DNA of 64,000 nucleotides. Origin: Pohlia nutans. Taxonomy: Eukaryota > Streptophyta > Bryopsida > Bryales > Mniaceae. A program made the position numbers and the translations under genes. The notes under the pieces are model-generated. The model did no database searches and was not told the origin of the DNA. It saw nothing but the letters and a program-made list of their open reading frames with translations. Below are positions 34,817 to 46,205 of the stretch, piece by piece. The stretch covers positions 18,532,001 to 18,596,000 of the forward strand of contig CM040090.1 in assembly GCA_022496805.1 (NCBI GenBank), read 5' to 3'. The first letter of the stretch is position 1. Each line of letters starts with the position of its first letter.

Positions 34817-35389
34817 TTAACCCCTAAATGCCTATAGCCCTCTCCAAATTCGACAATTTTGCAAAGATGCAATATAAAATGCAACTTAGAGGGATATTTT
34901 GAACTTGATATACTAATATAAGTTGTACATTATGAATTTTAGATTCTACCCATACGGTTGGATCTACGATTGCTATTACTAATAATTTTGTACAAAATTT
35001 GAAACGTGAAATTCAAAATTATTTTGTAATTCAATTACAAATAAGATGTTGACAAGCTACGGATGAATCTTTTTGTGATTGGTCGAAATGTAATACTTTA
35101 AGTTTAGTGAGTTTCTTAGATTTTTTGGTTGCTTTATTTTATTTGTTGACTTTTTTTAGAGCATTTTTACACTGAAATCTTCAAAAAATTTGGGTAAATC
35201 ACTACAACATGAAATGAGACATAAAAATTTCACAAATCATCCCCTTTCAAATTGGATATGCATGAAGCTAACTTCTCATAGAATCTTCAGTAAAAATTCC
35301 ACACTGCAAAAAGTGCCTAACAAATGAAAAATTATAGATGAAATCTATACATCGTTCAAAAAATGAATGCATGGGTAGTTGGGGGTTAA
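34817..35389. mobile_element. TTAACCCCTAA-family TIR element (copy 3)
   Basis: Starts ttaacccctaaatgcctat and ends gtagttgggggttaa. The interior is the reverse complement relative of 16742-17317 (shared parts such as gcaaagatgcaatataaaatgc and caattacaaataagatgttga). Confidence 0.75.
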
Positions 35390-35897
35390 CATCTAAGAGA
35401 TGACAAGTAATGTGATAGATTAGGAAGCTAGATCTCGAAGATTACCTTCTTTTGACCCACCAACAAAAACAAAAACTTACACTGCAAAACTACCTCAACT
35501 TGACATTATTTACATGATCATGTAATTCAATTCAGTGCCATGACCCAAGTGGAAGTGACTAATCACAACATTCAACATAAAAACAAAACATATCATGTTG
35601 AATAGTGATCAACAAGAGAGCCAGTCACATAAGAGATGATGCTCAACTTGATATTCAATTCAATCAACAAAACCACTATCCAAGAAACAAATGTGTAGTT
35701 GAAGACTTCAGTGTCCACTTCCAAATTGCCACTTGGATATTTGCATTCACTATTGAAAAGTATTTAATCGGAAGTCCACTAATAGAAGAAAGGTGAGAAG
35801 GGTAGCAAGAGCAGAGACACTTAATGGTTTGTTGAGATCAATTCTCTGGAAATTTCTGTACACAACTTTAAAAAATGGAAACAAAACTCCATGAGTC
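35390..35897. other. AT-rich spacer
   Basis: The short ORF at 35605-35796 has no recognisable feature. Confidence 0.4.
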
Positions 35898-36213
35898 CAT
35901 AACATTTAGTAATCTTCAAGAAGGGTGCCTTTTCCTTTCATCCACCTTTATTTATGGAGTGACCAGTGATGTGTAATTGAATGGACTATTGAATCAAATA
36001 AATAATTATAGAACACTATTGAATAGTGATTGAGGAGTGCTTTGAATTACTGCTCACTATGGTTGATCGATCTTGCTTAATGCCACGTGCCCCCATAACT
36101 ACTGATGTAATGTGGAATATCCCACATCATTTCATTGGGGGAATGAAATGATGTGGGGTTTTCCACATCATTATGTTGGGAAAAGGCAGTCACAAAGGCT
36201 ATTGAATGTTATG
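35898..36213. mobile_element. CATAACATTTAGTAATC-family MITE with hairpin core
   Basis: Inverted termini cataacatttagtaatc and ggctattgaatgttatg. The core gatgtaatgtggaatatcc / ggggttttccacatcatta can fold into a long stem. Closely related to 26956-27271. Confidence 0.8.
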
Positions 36214-37089
36214 TTACTATCAAAAAAATGTCAAATTTCGGATAGGTAATTGAGTCTTGAAAAGCAGCATAGTTAATAGATTTGAAATGGCAATTGTATG
36301 TATACATGTCCAAGCTTGGAGCAAAAATTCCAATATATCAAGTTCTAATGAGAATTCTTAAAAAAATCATACAATATTGAAGGGTATTCTAAATTCCACT
36401 CTCTGTATAATATGTATATCATATCTAAGGTTGAGCCACCCATTACCAACCAGGACCCCATCTGCAGCATGTAGGGTACATAGAAATAGTCATGGGCTGG
36501 ACGCATTTCCGATCATTTCTGATTTTTCTGGATAGTTATAAACATGCATAGGTGGTTCACTCTTAGTGGTTCTTACAGATTTGAGTTAAAGAAATTTTGA
36601 CTTTCTCTGTCCACAATTATATGTACCACGATGATTAGAAACTATTCCTACAGTAAGCGGTTATGTAGCACTCAATAAATTGGTTATGGGTTACGAGCAA
36701 TTTTTCACTTCAAATAATTATAACTATTTGAATAGTGGGAACAAAATCACGAAACTTTTTCCATTCAAGAACGACCATATGTTTGCACACATGAAAAATC
36801 CTAAAAAAATCATATACCTTAATATCATATGCTAAAATCCTTAAGTGATCAGTTATGGGTGGCTCGACCATATTAGTATATCAAGCAATACACATGTAAA
36901 GAGTCATTTATGGAAAAGAACCATGCCTGAGTTTAAACTCTAAAAGCTGAAATTATAATATATACAAATTTTCAAAAGTTAATGCTTTAAAAATCATTAA
37001 AAAAGTATCAAGAGCTTTTTTTTTCCAAAGTTTGACTATGCGGATAATATGTAGAAATAATTTTTAGATAACATAAAAAATTGTGTGAT
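36214..37089. other. Spacer carrying half of a direct repeat
   Basis: 36886-36936 (caagcaatacacatgtaaag then agtcatttatgga) recurs in the same orientation at 37461-37512. The pair brackets the truncated peptide copy. Confidence 0.5.
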
Positions 37090-37338
37090 CGATCTACCGA
37101 TTAGCATGTAGGTGAAGTGACATCCTGTGTGGGTAACCTACTTAGTTAAGGGAAAGAATCAAGTAAAATTTGTATGCCTAACCTAGAGAATGAGCATGCA
37201 CATGAAATGAATGCTTGTGTGAACAACCTACTGCCTACCATATACATGCAATTCTATTACAATTTAGATCCAACCTCGCTCAATTCAAGTGCACGGGCTT
37301 ATTTGCACCTTCCGGCTTTCTCTCTCTTATTTTGCAAC
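37090..37338 (+). promoter_or_regulatory. Upstream region of the truncated peptide copy (copy 2)
   Basis: Inverted relative of 31140-31345 and related to 32300-32480. Includes gtaacctacttagttaaggg, tgcacatgaaatgaatgctt and taccatatacatgcaattct, then cacctt(c)..ttctctctcttattttgcaac right up to the ATG. Confidence 0.5.
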
Positions 37339-37437
37339 ATGAGGACTAAGGCAGTTTGCCTAGTCCTATTTTTCATTCACCTCTTGACCGCCGCAATGGC
37401 CTCTCGACCTTTTGGCCATAGTGTGAAGCGGCCATAA
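37339..37437 (+). CDS. Short signal-peptide ORF: truncated copy of the Cys-pair peptide gene
   Basis: ATG at 37339 follows tttgcaac. The 32-aa product starts MRTKAVCLVLFFIHLLTAAM, a good signal peptide, then MASRPFGHSVKRP and TAA. The signal peptide and upstream DNA match the 31096 copy. The match stops at about 37397, where the dispersed motif ggcctctcgacctttt...gtgtgaagcggcc begins and replaces the Cys-rich part. Likely non-functional, or encodes only a secreted leader. Confidence 0.4.
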   Translation: MRTKAVCLVLFFIHLLTAAMASRPFGHSVKRP

Positions 37438-38307
37438 CAATGTATATCATGTCTATTAATATTTCAAGCAATACACATGTAAAGAGTCATTTATGGAATA
37501 GATCCATGCCTGCCTCCAACTTGAAGTTAGGGCTTCCCATACATATAATAGAGAATAACAAGATATCAATGACAAGAGTTTTGAAAAATTACAAAACAAT
37601 TTCATTCTCTCAAGTCAGAAGTTTCATGTCATTGATATCTTACCAAAGAACCAAAAGATTTGGAGTGATTTGAAATATTTGTATGCCACCTTCATGAAAT
37701 GAAAGACTTGGGGCAGTCAAAGACAGATTAAGCCCACTCGTGACAGATCCCGATGCGCAGTTTCCCGAGTAAACTGCATGTCCAGGTTCACAAGGTGGAT
37801 ACGTCAAAAGAAGCAGACTTGTGTAAAAAAATGAAACTTTCACTGCCCTCGTCGTCAAATTCGACATTCTCCGATCTAACATACTTAGTCAATTGTTTTG
37901 ATCATATTACCAATTCAAACCTCTTCAGCTTATGTGGCCGATGTGAAAGTGCACGACTTGAACTGCAAATAATTCTCTTTCCATTCTGAGTCCTACACTT
38001 CCCAACAGTTTTGAGCCCCAATCCCTAGTCAAAAATACTTGACACAGATTTCATATCTGGTTTGGACATTCCCTCATTAAGTATCCACTATATGTATGTG
38101 GCAAGTTCTGTAGTCTATCCTACCTTTGCATTTCACTATGTGTACTCCTGTAGTCATGCTGCAACTGTAGTCATCTGTCAATCAGCTATTGTACAAACTA
38201 GTTTTACAAGGAGCGCTTCACAACACACACAACTTTACCATTCTATTCAGTTTCAAACCCTTGATCGTACACACTAAAGTCACAGGAATTCGGAAATTGA
38301 ACACAGC
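37438..38307. other. Spacer and CENP-C 3' flank
   Basis: Contains the second half of the direct repeat (37461-37512), a 15-bp inverted repeat (aagatatcaatgaca at 37558 and its complement near 37630), and the probable CENP-C 3' UTR toward 38307. The plus-strand ORF at 38189-38491 is antisense to the last CENP-C exon. Confidence 0.4.
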
Positions 38308-41300
38308 TCATTGTGCTGCCAATCGAAGCAATTCTGAGTGTTCATCAGAGACAAATGAATCCACTTTAAATTTTGGAGCGGCCATGCCATTCCTTTTCCC
38401 TGGTGGCCTAGGCCAAACGGGATCAGGTGACAGATGTTTGATCCCAATCAATGTGTTCAAAGCTGCACAGATAACACCAAAAACTTCATGAGACCGAGAT
38501 GCCGAACCTACACTCCGTCTGGGAACTTGCAATGATCGAAAAGACGCAACATGGAGTAGGTGCAAATTTCTTACTTGAATGAACACGACCATAAAGCAGT
38601 CTCTCCCCCCTCCACCAATCTAGAGGCTTTGATCTTATGCGTGTGCTCTTTCGCTGTCCATTTGACCATTTCGAACCAGCATCTGCTTGAAGACAAAATC
38701 ATATCACTTCATCTGTGATATGTTGAAGACCTTGATGTAAAAGGCTAACGACAGCTGAAAACAATCTACATAATCGCATGCGGTCGGACTGTCAAGTAAA
38801 AATCTTACCCAAAGGACTGTCAACTTTCTTAGTCCTTGTACTCTTTCTTGACCGTTTCGTCCTGGTCTGTTGCTTCACGGGAGTGCATTCATCTTGTGAT
38901 TGAGGTGATTGCCCGTTCTCGTCTTTTGAAGGAGCAATCTGCAAATTATAACAAATTAATAAATAAAAACATTCAAATGATCAGCGTGTGACCATATGGC
39001 GTGTTATGACGTTATGACCCACTATCTTTTGTTCATTTAAATCCAACGAATTTCAATTTGAAATGCATCATTGTTTCATTGGTTGTAGTCTACGGTTATT
39101 TCAATATCGTGCCTGGGTAAATTTCACCCTAAAAGAATATAACGAAAACCTACAGTACTGGAAGAAAAGATAAATCATCTTCTGTGTACGTAATACTGAC
39201 TGCATACTACTGCATACCAAATACACTGCCCAAAATGTGTTTTCAGTCACAAATACCGATCCTAGACGTATGACTCAATCAAATTGTTGCATTAGAGGTA
39301 TACATACCAGCTCCTCGTCTAGACTGGGAGTTCCAGCCTTACAAGCGTTGGACAAGCCAATATGGTCGACCGTGGCATCCTTGGAAACGCTATCACCTGG
39401 ACCAACGTATCGAAAAGTGTTCAATGAAAGCTGTCGATCGGAAGTAGCAAGTAGGTACTAGACGGTAGATAGTTTGCACCTTGAGAGCAGTACAACAAGA
39501 AGTTCGTACATGAAGCATGCAGCACCAAAATGCCTTTAGAGGAGGAAAGTACCGATTTACAGATTCCTAAAGAAGGAATGATCTGCTATCGTCAAATAAC
39601 AGAGTCAGATAAGGAAATGTGAATATTAATCTGCATTGAAGGGTACGCAGAGTCGGTACCGTTGGTAGTCATCCTTTCCGCATATGACTCGTCCAGACCT
39701 GGTGTCACCTGATATATGATAATAAACGGTCAATTCCATCAAATGAAAATGAATTTCCAAATAGGTGCAAGGTATATGACGAATTGGAAGGGTTCCCATT
39801 GCAGACTGAAGCCCTGGACAATTAAGGTCTTCCGTTGCAATTGACATACAGGATAAGGACAAGAACAGGTCGGGCTAACCAATCATTGAACTTCGGCAAT
39901 TAAGTAGACTTCTAAACCGTAGTTGACTATCCATTGTTTCTAATTTGATGAAAAGCAATTGATGGGGTGAACATATGTTCATTTCCAGAGATAACTAATA
40001 AGATCATTCTTCATGAAGCATGGGACGAATGGTACATGCCCAAATATATTACTCTATGTATGAGAAAATCACCTGCAGCGAGTTCACGAATTGGTCAATG
40101 TGCTCCTCGTCCAGAGGTGCTATTGAGTACCCATCCCAACCAACCGCCTTCACAAAATTGTTATCTGTTAATTCAAGCAAGCGGAGACAAATTAGTGCTT
40201 CCATTCACCAGTGTAAAATAAGAAACTTACAAATATCTATATCTGCTATATAGACAACAACTCCCGTTTCATTAAGGCCCCTGCCAGATCCGAGGGAAAT
40301 CGATGACGAAGTCTTATACTGCAGTGAACATTCCAGGACACAAAACAATATTAACTTCAGAAATTATAACATATAAGATCGCTCCACACAACACTCTAGA
40401 TATTGCCTAAAAGATTTTGAGTCAGCAAGATAGGCATAAGAATACAGGTTACCTCTTGTGGGTGTCAAATCTACACAACGCACATCATCGCTAAGTGCAG
40501 CTTCCTGTGGGTATTCTTTCAACGCACTTGTGCCTTCTTGGTCATTGAGGGCACTTGGTACTCCCGTGTGGACAATGCATGTTGTGTCGTTACTTATTAC
40601 ATCACCGCAATCATTTTCATAATCCATTGCTCCTGAGATTTACAAAACTTTAGTTTAAGATATCACATCCATCGAATGACGTACATGTTTAAAAGTGACG
40701 GAGTACTCAAGTAGCTTAGTCGAGGAATAAAATTAGATCTAAAACCAAATTTGACAGGACCGAAAGCACTCGGACATAAAACATTGCAATAAAATCTACA
40801 TGGTCAAAGTATGCGAAAAAGACAATAGTGGTGAGGAAAAGCAGGGAATTGATGTCTTACCATCAGGACCGTCACTACTTAGGGCCTCCTCTTCAGCGTC
40901 TGGAAACACACCTTCCTCGTAAAATGATGTCTTTGCACCATGACCGCCTTTACTTATAGCCTCCTCTCCTGCGTCTGGGAATTCATCTGGCTCGTCAATT
41001 GATATTTTCCCATGGAGAACGTCGCTTAAAGCATCTTCATCACCATCTGGAAGTTCATCTGCCTCGCCTATTGATGACTTCCCATGGAGAAAGTCACTTA
41101 TAGCTTCTTCTCCAACGCTTGGAAGCACATCTGCTTCTGTAGTCGTTCGCAATACCTAAGAAGTACACACAACTTTACTCCAGGAAAACTGAGGATCGGT
41201 ATAAAAATTGAGCATATTACGAATCTAACCCTTGCGTCACGCTGTTCAACTAATACAAAGAGCTCCTCAACGGATAGAAACTACGATCACAGATCTGCAT

Positions 41301-44300
41301 CATTCACGGCTATGAATCTCAGAAGAAATATTCCAGCAGTAAAGACTGACCTGCTCGCTCGGAAAACTTTTCGTGGGCTCCAAATATTTGGGCTCAGTGA
41401 GGGAAGATTCAATTGTCCATGGTTTTTTGTTTCCGGCTCTGGTATCTGAAACAACTGGAGGAGAGCTGCAGAATTGCAACCACCTTTGGCTAAGTTCTTC
41501 ACCACTCATCTGCCTAAAAGGAGTTCCCAAAAGGCAGGAAAGCCTTGGAGGCGTCGGGGATGTGTCAACGGAGGCCTGTACCGAAAACGGATTGGCTTGC
41601 ACGCAACCAAATTCTTTGAGGATTTCTACTAATGGTGGAGGCGAAGATTCAAGAGAGATTCCAGATGTCTTCTCATGTGAACTACCTATACATTGTCCTG
41701 ATGAACGTAGAAGATACATTGGGCTTTGATCTTGCCAGGATGAACGAGTGCTTCTTGGGGTCACTTTACTATCCCTCCAAGTTTGCATTTCTCCGTCATT
41801 GCACGTCAATGGACTGTGCGTCTCAAACTCATCGGCAGAAGTATGATCAGAACAAGTTTGAAATTCAAAACGAGCTCTCTCTGTATCCTGTTCTTTCCCG
41901 TTGAGATCTATTTCATAAGAAGGGGGAAAATCGGTTGATTTAGAAACCCTTTCATAAGCTTCCACCAGTCTGCTTGCCGGTTCATTTATGAAAGGAACAC
42001 TAGATCGGAGTGGAGACAAAGGCTTGCCACCATTGAGTTGAGTGACACTGTCAAACTGGTTCACTGGCATGGTGGGTGTTCGCAGCGCTTTATTGTCACC
42101 CGTTTCAGAAAATTGGTGAAGTGAAGATAGGATGAGCCTTTTAGGCAACGGGGTATGCCAGTTGCTGTGGTACTGCTTGTTCTCCTGTCTTCTGCGATTG
42201 GGATCCAGTTCCGCTGACCAGACTTCAACAGCTTCCACAGTCTCTGCAAGTTGAGCTTCAACTGATTGAGCAAGAAATAAAGGAGATTAGTGCATCAGAA
42301 TGACACTCAACTGTGTTAACTGCTGAAAAGGCTAGTATCACCCAGTGCGAGCAACTCAACATCCAAAATGAGACAGGGATGCAATCCAATTTTTAAATAG
42401 TGATTGGATTGTCCTCTTCCCTGGAATTGGACGTCCACATTATCCATTTATACAATGCCTTTACCGAAGTTAAACGATCAAAACAATTATCAAGTTTCCA
42501 TAGAATTCATGCACAGCGTAGCATTTTATGGGTGCAAAAGAGAGTGTTGGACTCACACTCTTCAGAAATGTGCTGGAGAGTGTCTAGGTCTTGGATGTTG
42601 CAAGTCGTCCATGAGGACCTTGCTGAAGGAGTCAGCTGCTTGATATCTGATGGACACAGTTGATCAATATATAATAAGAGACAGTTAACTTCAGTTGCTA
42701 CGATTACTGCACCCTCTATTAGATTGTTCGAATGGCGGAATGTTCACAAGAACAAGTGCGAATATACCCATGTATCAAACCAGGTAATATGTGTATTTCA
42801 CGTGGGACTGAAGCATCGTCACTGCTACTTACGTACGACCTCATAATGGTTTAAAATGACAAGAAGCCGAGATGGCCAACTGCTCTTATTCAAAAAGTCC
42901 AGCAGATTTTCTATACATTTAGAAGATGCAGCAAGAGTATTCTAGAGACAGCTTCAGTTACCTTTTTCAGTATTGCTTGCATTAGGAGAATCCCCAAGCT
43001 CCAAGATGCTAGATGTGGACTCTGGAAGGGGTACCTCCTGGTCCAACCTCAGCTTCTCTTTCAGCCCGGTAGGCTGGAGCGTGGTCAAGTCTGAGTTTGT
43101 AACATCATCTTCGGCTTCGTACTCGTCAATCGCCAGGTTAATAGTTTTCCTTTCCCGATTGTTGAAAGGCTCAGGCGCGAGTTCAACATTTACTAGCTCT
43201 TCCCCATGTATTATGACTGTGATGCAGTTATTGCAGAATGAGACGATACATCACGCAGTGGTATAATAGAAAATAAAGAGCACATTGATTTTGAAACACA
43301 ATTTATCCTTGCATTTAGTCAAGTAACATCTAGATTGTGCATGATCTTACAGTAAGAGATTCACACACCTGCCGCTTGGGGCTCACTATCGTTCACAGCA
43401 ACGAACAGATCTTCTTGCTCTCGGTGATCTTTCTCTTGCACCTGTTTATCGACACCCTGCTCCTGCATTTCCTTGACAAGATGATGTTCTTCTATCTCCT
43501 TAAAATCCGGTTCCCCAATTTCTTTCTCGAGAACCTGTTCCTCCCTCTTTTTCGCCACATCCGATTCCTTTAGCTCCTTTTCGAGATTATGTTCCTCCCC
43601 CTCCTCCTCTAGATCCTCTTCGTCTATCTTTCTACATGCCTCTTCAAGCTCACTCAAGTCAAGCGAGCACTGAGTATATAGCTTCCCTCTTTTGCCACGC
43701 TGCCATCTTGCTGCAAGGCTCTCCAAGGATGTCGTCGAGCCAGACGCTTGCTGGTTGGCAACATCCGCCAGTGGTCTCAGTTCCGCAGAGAGCATAACTG
43801 CAATCCGCAAGGTGTAACAAAGATGTGAGCATCCTTATGGTCGAAGTCCATCATACTTCAGGAGATGTCAACAGATCTCAAGCATCCTTGATTCTCAAGT
43901 ACCAAAGCACTCCTTCAATACAAAGATTTTAAGCGATTAAAGACAACGGAAGTTTAAAAACGGCTATAAAAAGAGGTTGGTTACTAATTCTACAAGAAAG
44001 TTAAACTAGCATGAGAACTGAGGCATTGATTTTCGATTCGAAGGTGCTTGTTTAACTTCAGAGCGTCTCATCGCATACTTTAGCATGTACTGACACATGA
44101 GGAATAATAACAGCATACCCTTGTTGCGAGCTTGAGAGGCTATAATACTCTCTGGAATCTGATTTTCCGACACCTGCTGAGCTGAAGCTTTTGACACCAG
44201 CTGCTCTCCTGTGCTCCATGCCTTCAGCGACCTACGTTTCGCTAATGTTGCATTCTTCGACCCCGCAACCGTCAGAACATTTTCCTTGGTTGCAATCTCT

Positions 44301-45157
44301 GGTTGTTTTGATTTAGAGCTTCCAGAGTCCGCAACATCTTCAAAAACTACGAAGGAATTCCTCTTATCTCCTTTGCTATTAGCTCTGTACGTCACAATTT
44401 CAGAGACAAAAGCATTTCGAATAATCAGTGTAATACCACAAAGCGTTCAATTCTGCCGCCAGCCGGCCCTACGTATGCTCTTATCTGTTAAAGATATGCC
44501 AGCCGTCACTTCTCCAATATCAACTTGATCTACGAAATTGGGCTCTCCCATACATAATAGTCCTGCAGATTACTCTCAAAAGGTAACCAGAAACTAATTC
44601 AACTGAGTTGAAATGTAACCAGAAACTCAGACTTGCGTATCAGATCCATCAACTGATCTATGTTTCTGGAGCAAGAAATAGTCGCGTTCTAACAAATTTT
44701 CAATTGCGCTTCTGATTGCCTTACTGGCCTTGAAAGCTGTCAGTCTTAAGCTGTATGCACATATACAAAATTGCAGAACATTCCAATTGTCACTGAAATA
44801 GAAACCTGAGAACGACAATGTTCCGTTTTCCCGTAACTTAGCAACTGTGGGTTAATTACTCTAAGGCTTCATAATTTCGAAAGAGTGCTCATGCATTCCT
44901 GAAAGCAAAGAGCCTTCCGAGCAGTAATCATACCTCGAACTAAATTCAAAAGGACTGCAATCAAATCGCACAGGCGAACGCGCAATGACGCGCCCCCGTG
45001 CAATCCCTCTCTTTCGCAGAAACCGTTTCGCAATCACCTTCAGATAATCGTGCGGCCCGCTAATGCTTAATCTCCGCGCGCTTCCCCCTTCTCTACTCCT
45101 CCTCTGTTTTCCCTTCCCACGCGCCGGCGCGTTCTCCTTATCGTCAAACCCCGCCAT
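38308..45157 (-). CDS. CENP-C: Centromere protein C (CENP-C), inner kinetochore, complete 16-exon gene
   Basis: Exons in order: 45157-44934, 44750-44633, 44562-44534, 44384-44119, 43797-43369, 43216-42962, 42646-42557, 42261-41351, 41155-40861, 40632-40453, 40164-40073, 39708-39660, 39396-39308, 38938-38809, 38682-38575, 38462-38308. All introns are GT-AG with matching phases; 3420 nt encode 1139 aa. The CENP-C motif is in exon 15 (about 1053-1088: [19 protein letters not shown] then LLYGRVHS). It binds the CENP-A/CENH3 nucleosome; the basic part contacts the acidic patch and WW the CENH3 tail. The end, [13 protein letters not shown] ... [15 protein letters not shown], matches plant CENP-C C-termini as I know them, and no cupin domain follows. 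The N-terminus is basic ([11 protein letters not shown]). Repeats lie in exons 5 and 9. Exon 3 (29 bp) and exon 12 (49 bp) are the least certain. The protein is longer than Arabidopsis CENP-C. Confidence 0.9.
40861..41155 (-). repeat. Four-fold acidic tandem repeat in CENP-C exon 9
   Basis: About residues 781-873 contain four units of 20-25 aa with the pattern E-x-D/G-x-(L/F)-P-x-x-x-E-(E/D)-A-(I/L)-S-D/x, then a (H/P)G-K-x-S-I-like end (for example [20 protein letters not shown] and [20 protein letters not shown]). Units 1 and 2 are the most alike at DNA level. The repeat fills nearly the whole exon. Confidence 0.85.
43369..43797 (-). other. Charged repeat segment in CENP-C exon 5
   Basis: About residues 270-345 are made of Glu/Lys-rich units of roughly 17 aa, such as [26 protein letters not shown] and [13 protein letters not shown]. 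They would favour a long charged helix or coiled coil. Part of the CENP-C CDS. Confidence 0.7.
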
Positions 45158-45702
45158 TTCGTCCCTTTCGATGCCAAAGCCTTAGCCTCTCCCCAACCCC
45201 CCGCCACCTCCGTCTTCCTCACCCTCGCCGCAATCCCCTCCCATTTCGAACGCAGGCAACATCAACTTCCACAACAAGACGTCCAATCTCCAACAACAAA
45301 CAACATGACGATCAAAGCTTCGAGCACACCACAGCTAAGTTTAGACCGAATGAATTGAAAGACGAAACTGCTCGATCAACAATGGGATGGGGATCACAAG
45401 GAGGAAGATTCATCGACGAATTTTCTATGTTAGGATTTACAATTTGAGCTTCAAGGGCAAGGGTATGCTGCCTGTGAAGTGAGTCATGTGACAGAAGAAA
45501 CTGGAGCTGCTGTCGAGGTCGGTTTGAATGCAAGAAGGGCGGGGGCGGAGAGTGACCGTTGGACCCGCCGTCAGTGAGACCTGTCGCTGTGCCAGCTCGA
45601 CATTTTCCGCGGGTGCTAAGCTGCCAACTACGTGGGCAGGCCGCTGAGTTGGATTCTTGTGATGGGTCAACACGATCCAGTGAGGCTTATGTACCGTGGT
45701 AA
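45158..45702 (-). promoter_or_regulatory. CENP-C promoter and 5' UTR
   Basis: GC-rich near the ATG (45160-45260, with many C/T tracts on the + strand), grading into mixed sequence. ORFs at 45312-45673 (-) have no domain. A MITE begins 545 bp upstream of the ATG. Confidence 0.5.
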
Positions 45703-46202
45703 GAGCATCATCAATGCAACACGGTAAAGCTCACTGCAAATCAAAACCTATTTTTGACCGAGAAAGTGAAATTACCATCATTAGAAGCGCATGTAAATAA
45801 ATGTGAGATGTGAGATGTTTCTTAAGAAAAAAAACTGTAAAAATTTGACGTAAATGAAATCCCTCTTTGAAAACACCACATTTTCAAAATTAAAAGGGAG
45901 TGTGGTTAATTTTGCTTAAAAATGGAAAGATCCTCCCTTATTCTTCTATATTTCTGAAATTTAGGGAGGATCTTTCCATTTTTAAGCAAGATTTGGTGCA
46001 CTCCCTCTAAATTTTGAAAATGTATTGTTTTCAATTTGACATTTCACCTACGTCCCAATTTCACAATTTTTTTTCTTGAAGTGTAATTTCTATAATATTA
46101 ACTGCGCTTCTAATGATGATAATTTCAGTTTCTAATTTTAAGTCAGTCAAAAGATAGGTTTTGGTTTGCAGTGAGCTTTACCGTGTTGCATTGATGATGC
46201 TC
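45703..46202. mobile_element. 500-bp full-length hairpin MITE (Tourist-like, TAA duplication)
   Basis: Termini gagcatcatcaatgcaacac and its complement gtgttgcattgatgatgctc, flanked by TAA at 45700-45702 and 46203-46205. Pairing continues inward (ggtaaagctcactgcaaatc with its complement; ttgcttaaaaatggaaagat / atctttccatttttaagcaa; ggagtgtggt / gcactccctc). The whole element folds into one ~240-bp stem with a small loop near 45945-45955. Confidence 0.9.
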
Positions 46203-46205
46203 TAA

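Noticed and set aside
40230..40330. Possible extra CENP-C exon between exons 10 and 11 (open frame with acceptor and gtaag donor)
   Set aside because: The incoming phase from exon 10 gives a stop inside it, whereas direct joining of exon 10 to exon 11 is phase-correct.
42061..42273. Minus-strand ORF overlapping the large CENP-C exon
   Set aside because: Different frame from the 911-bp exon that fits splice phases; a shadow.
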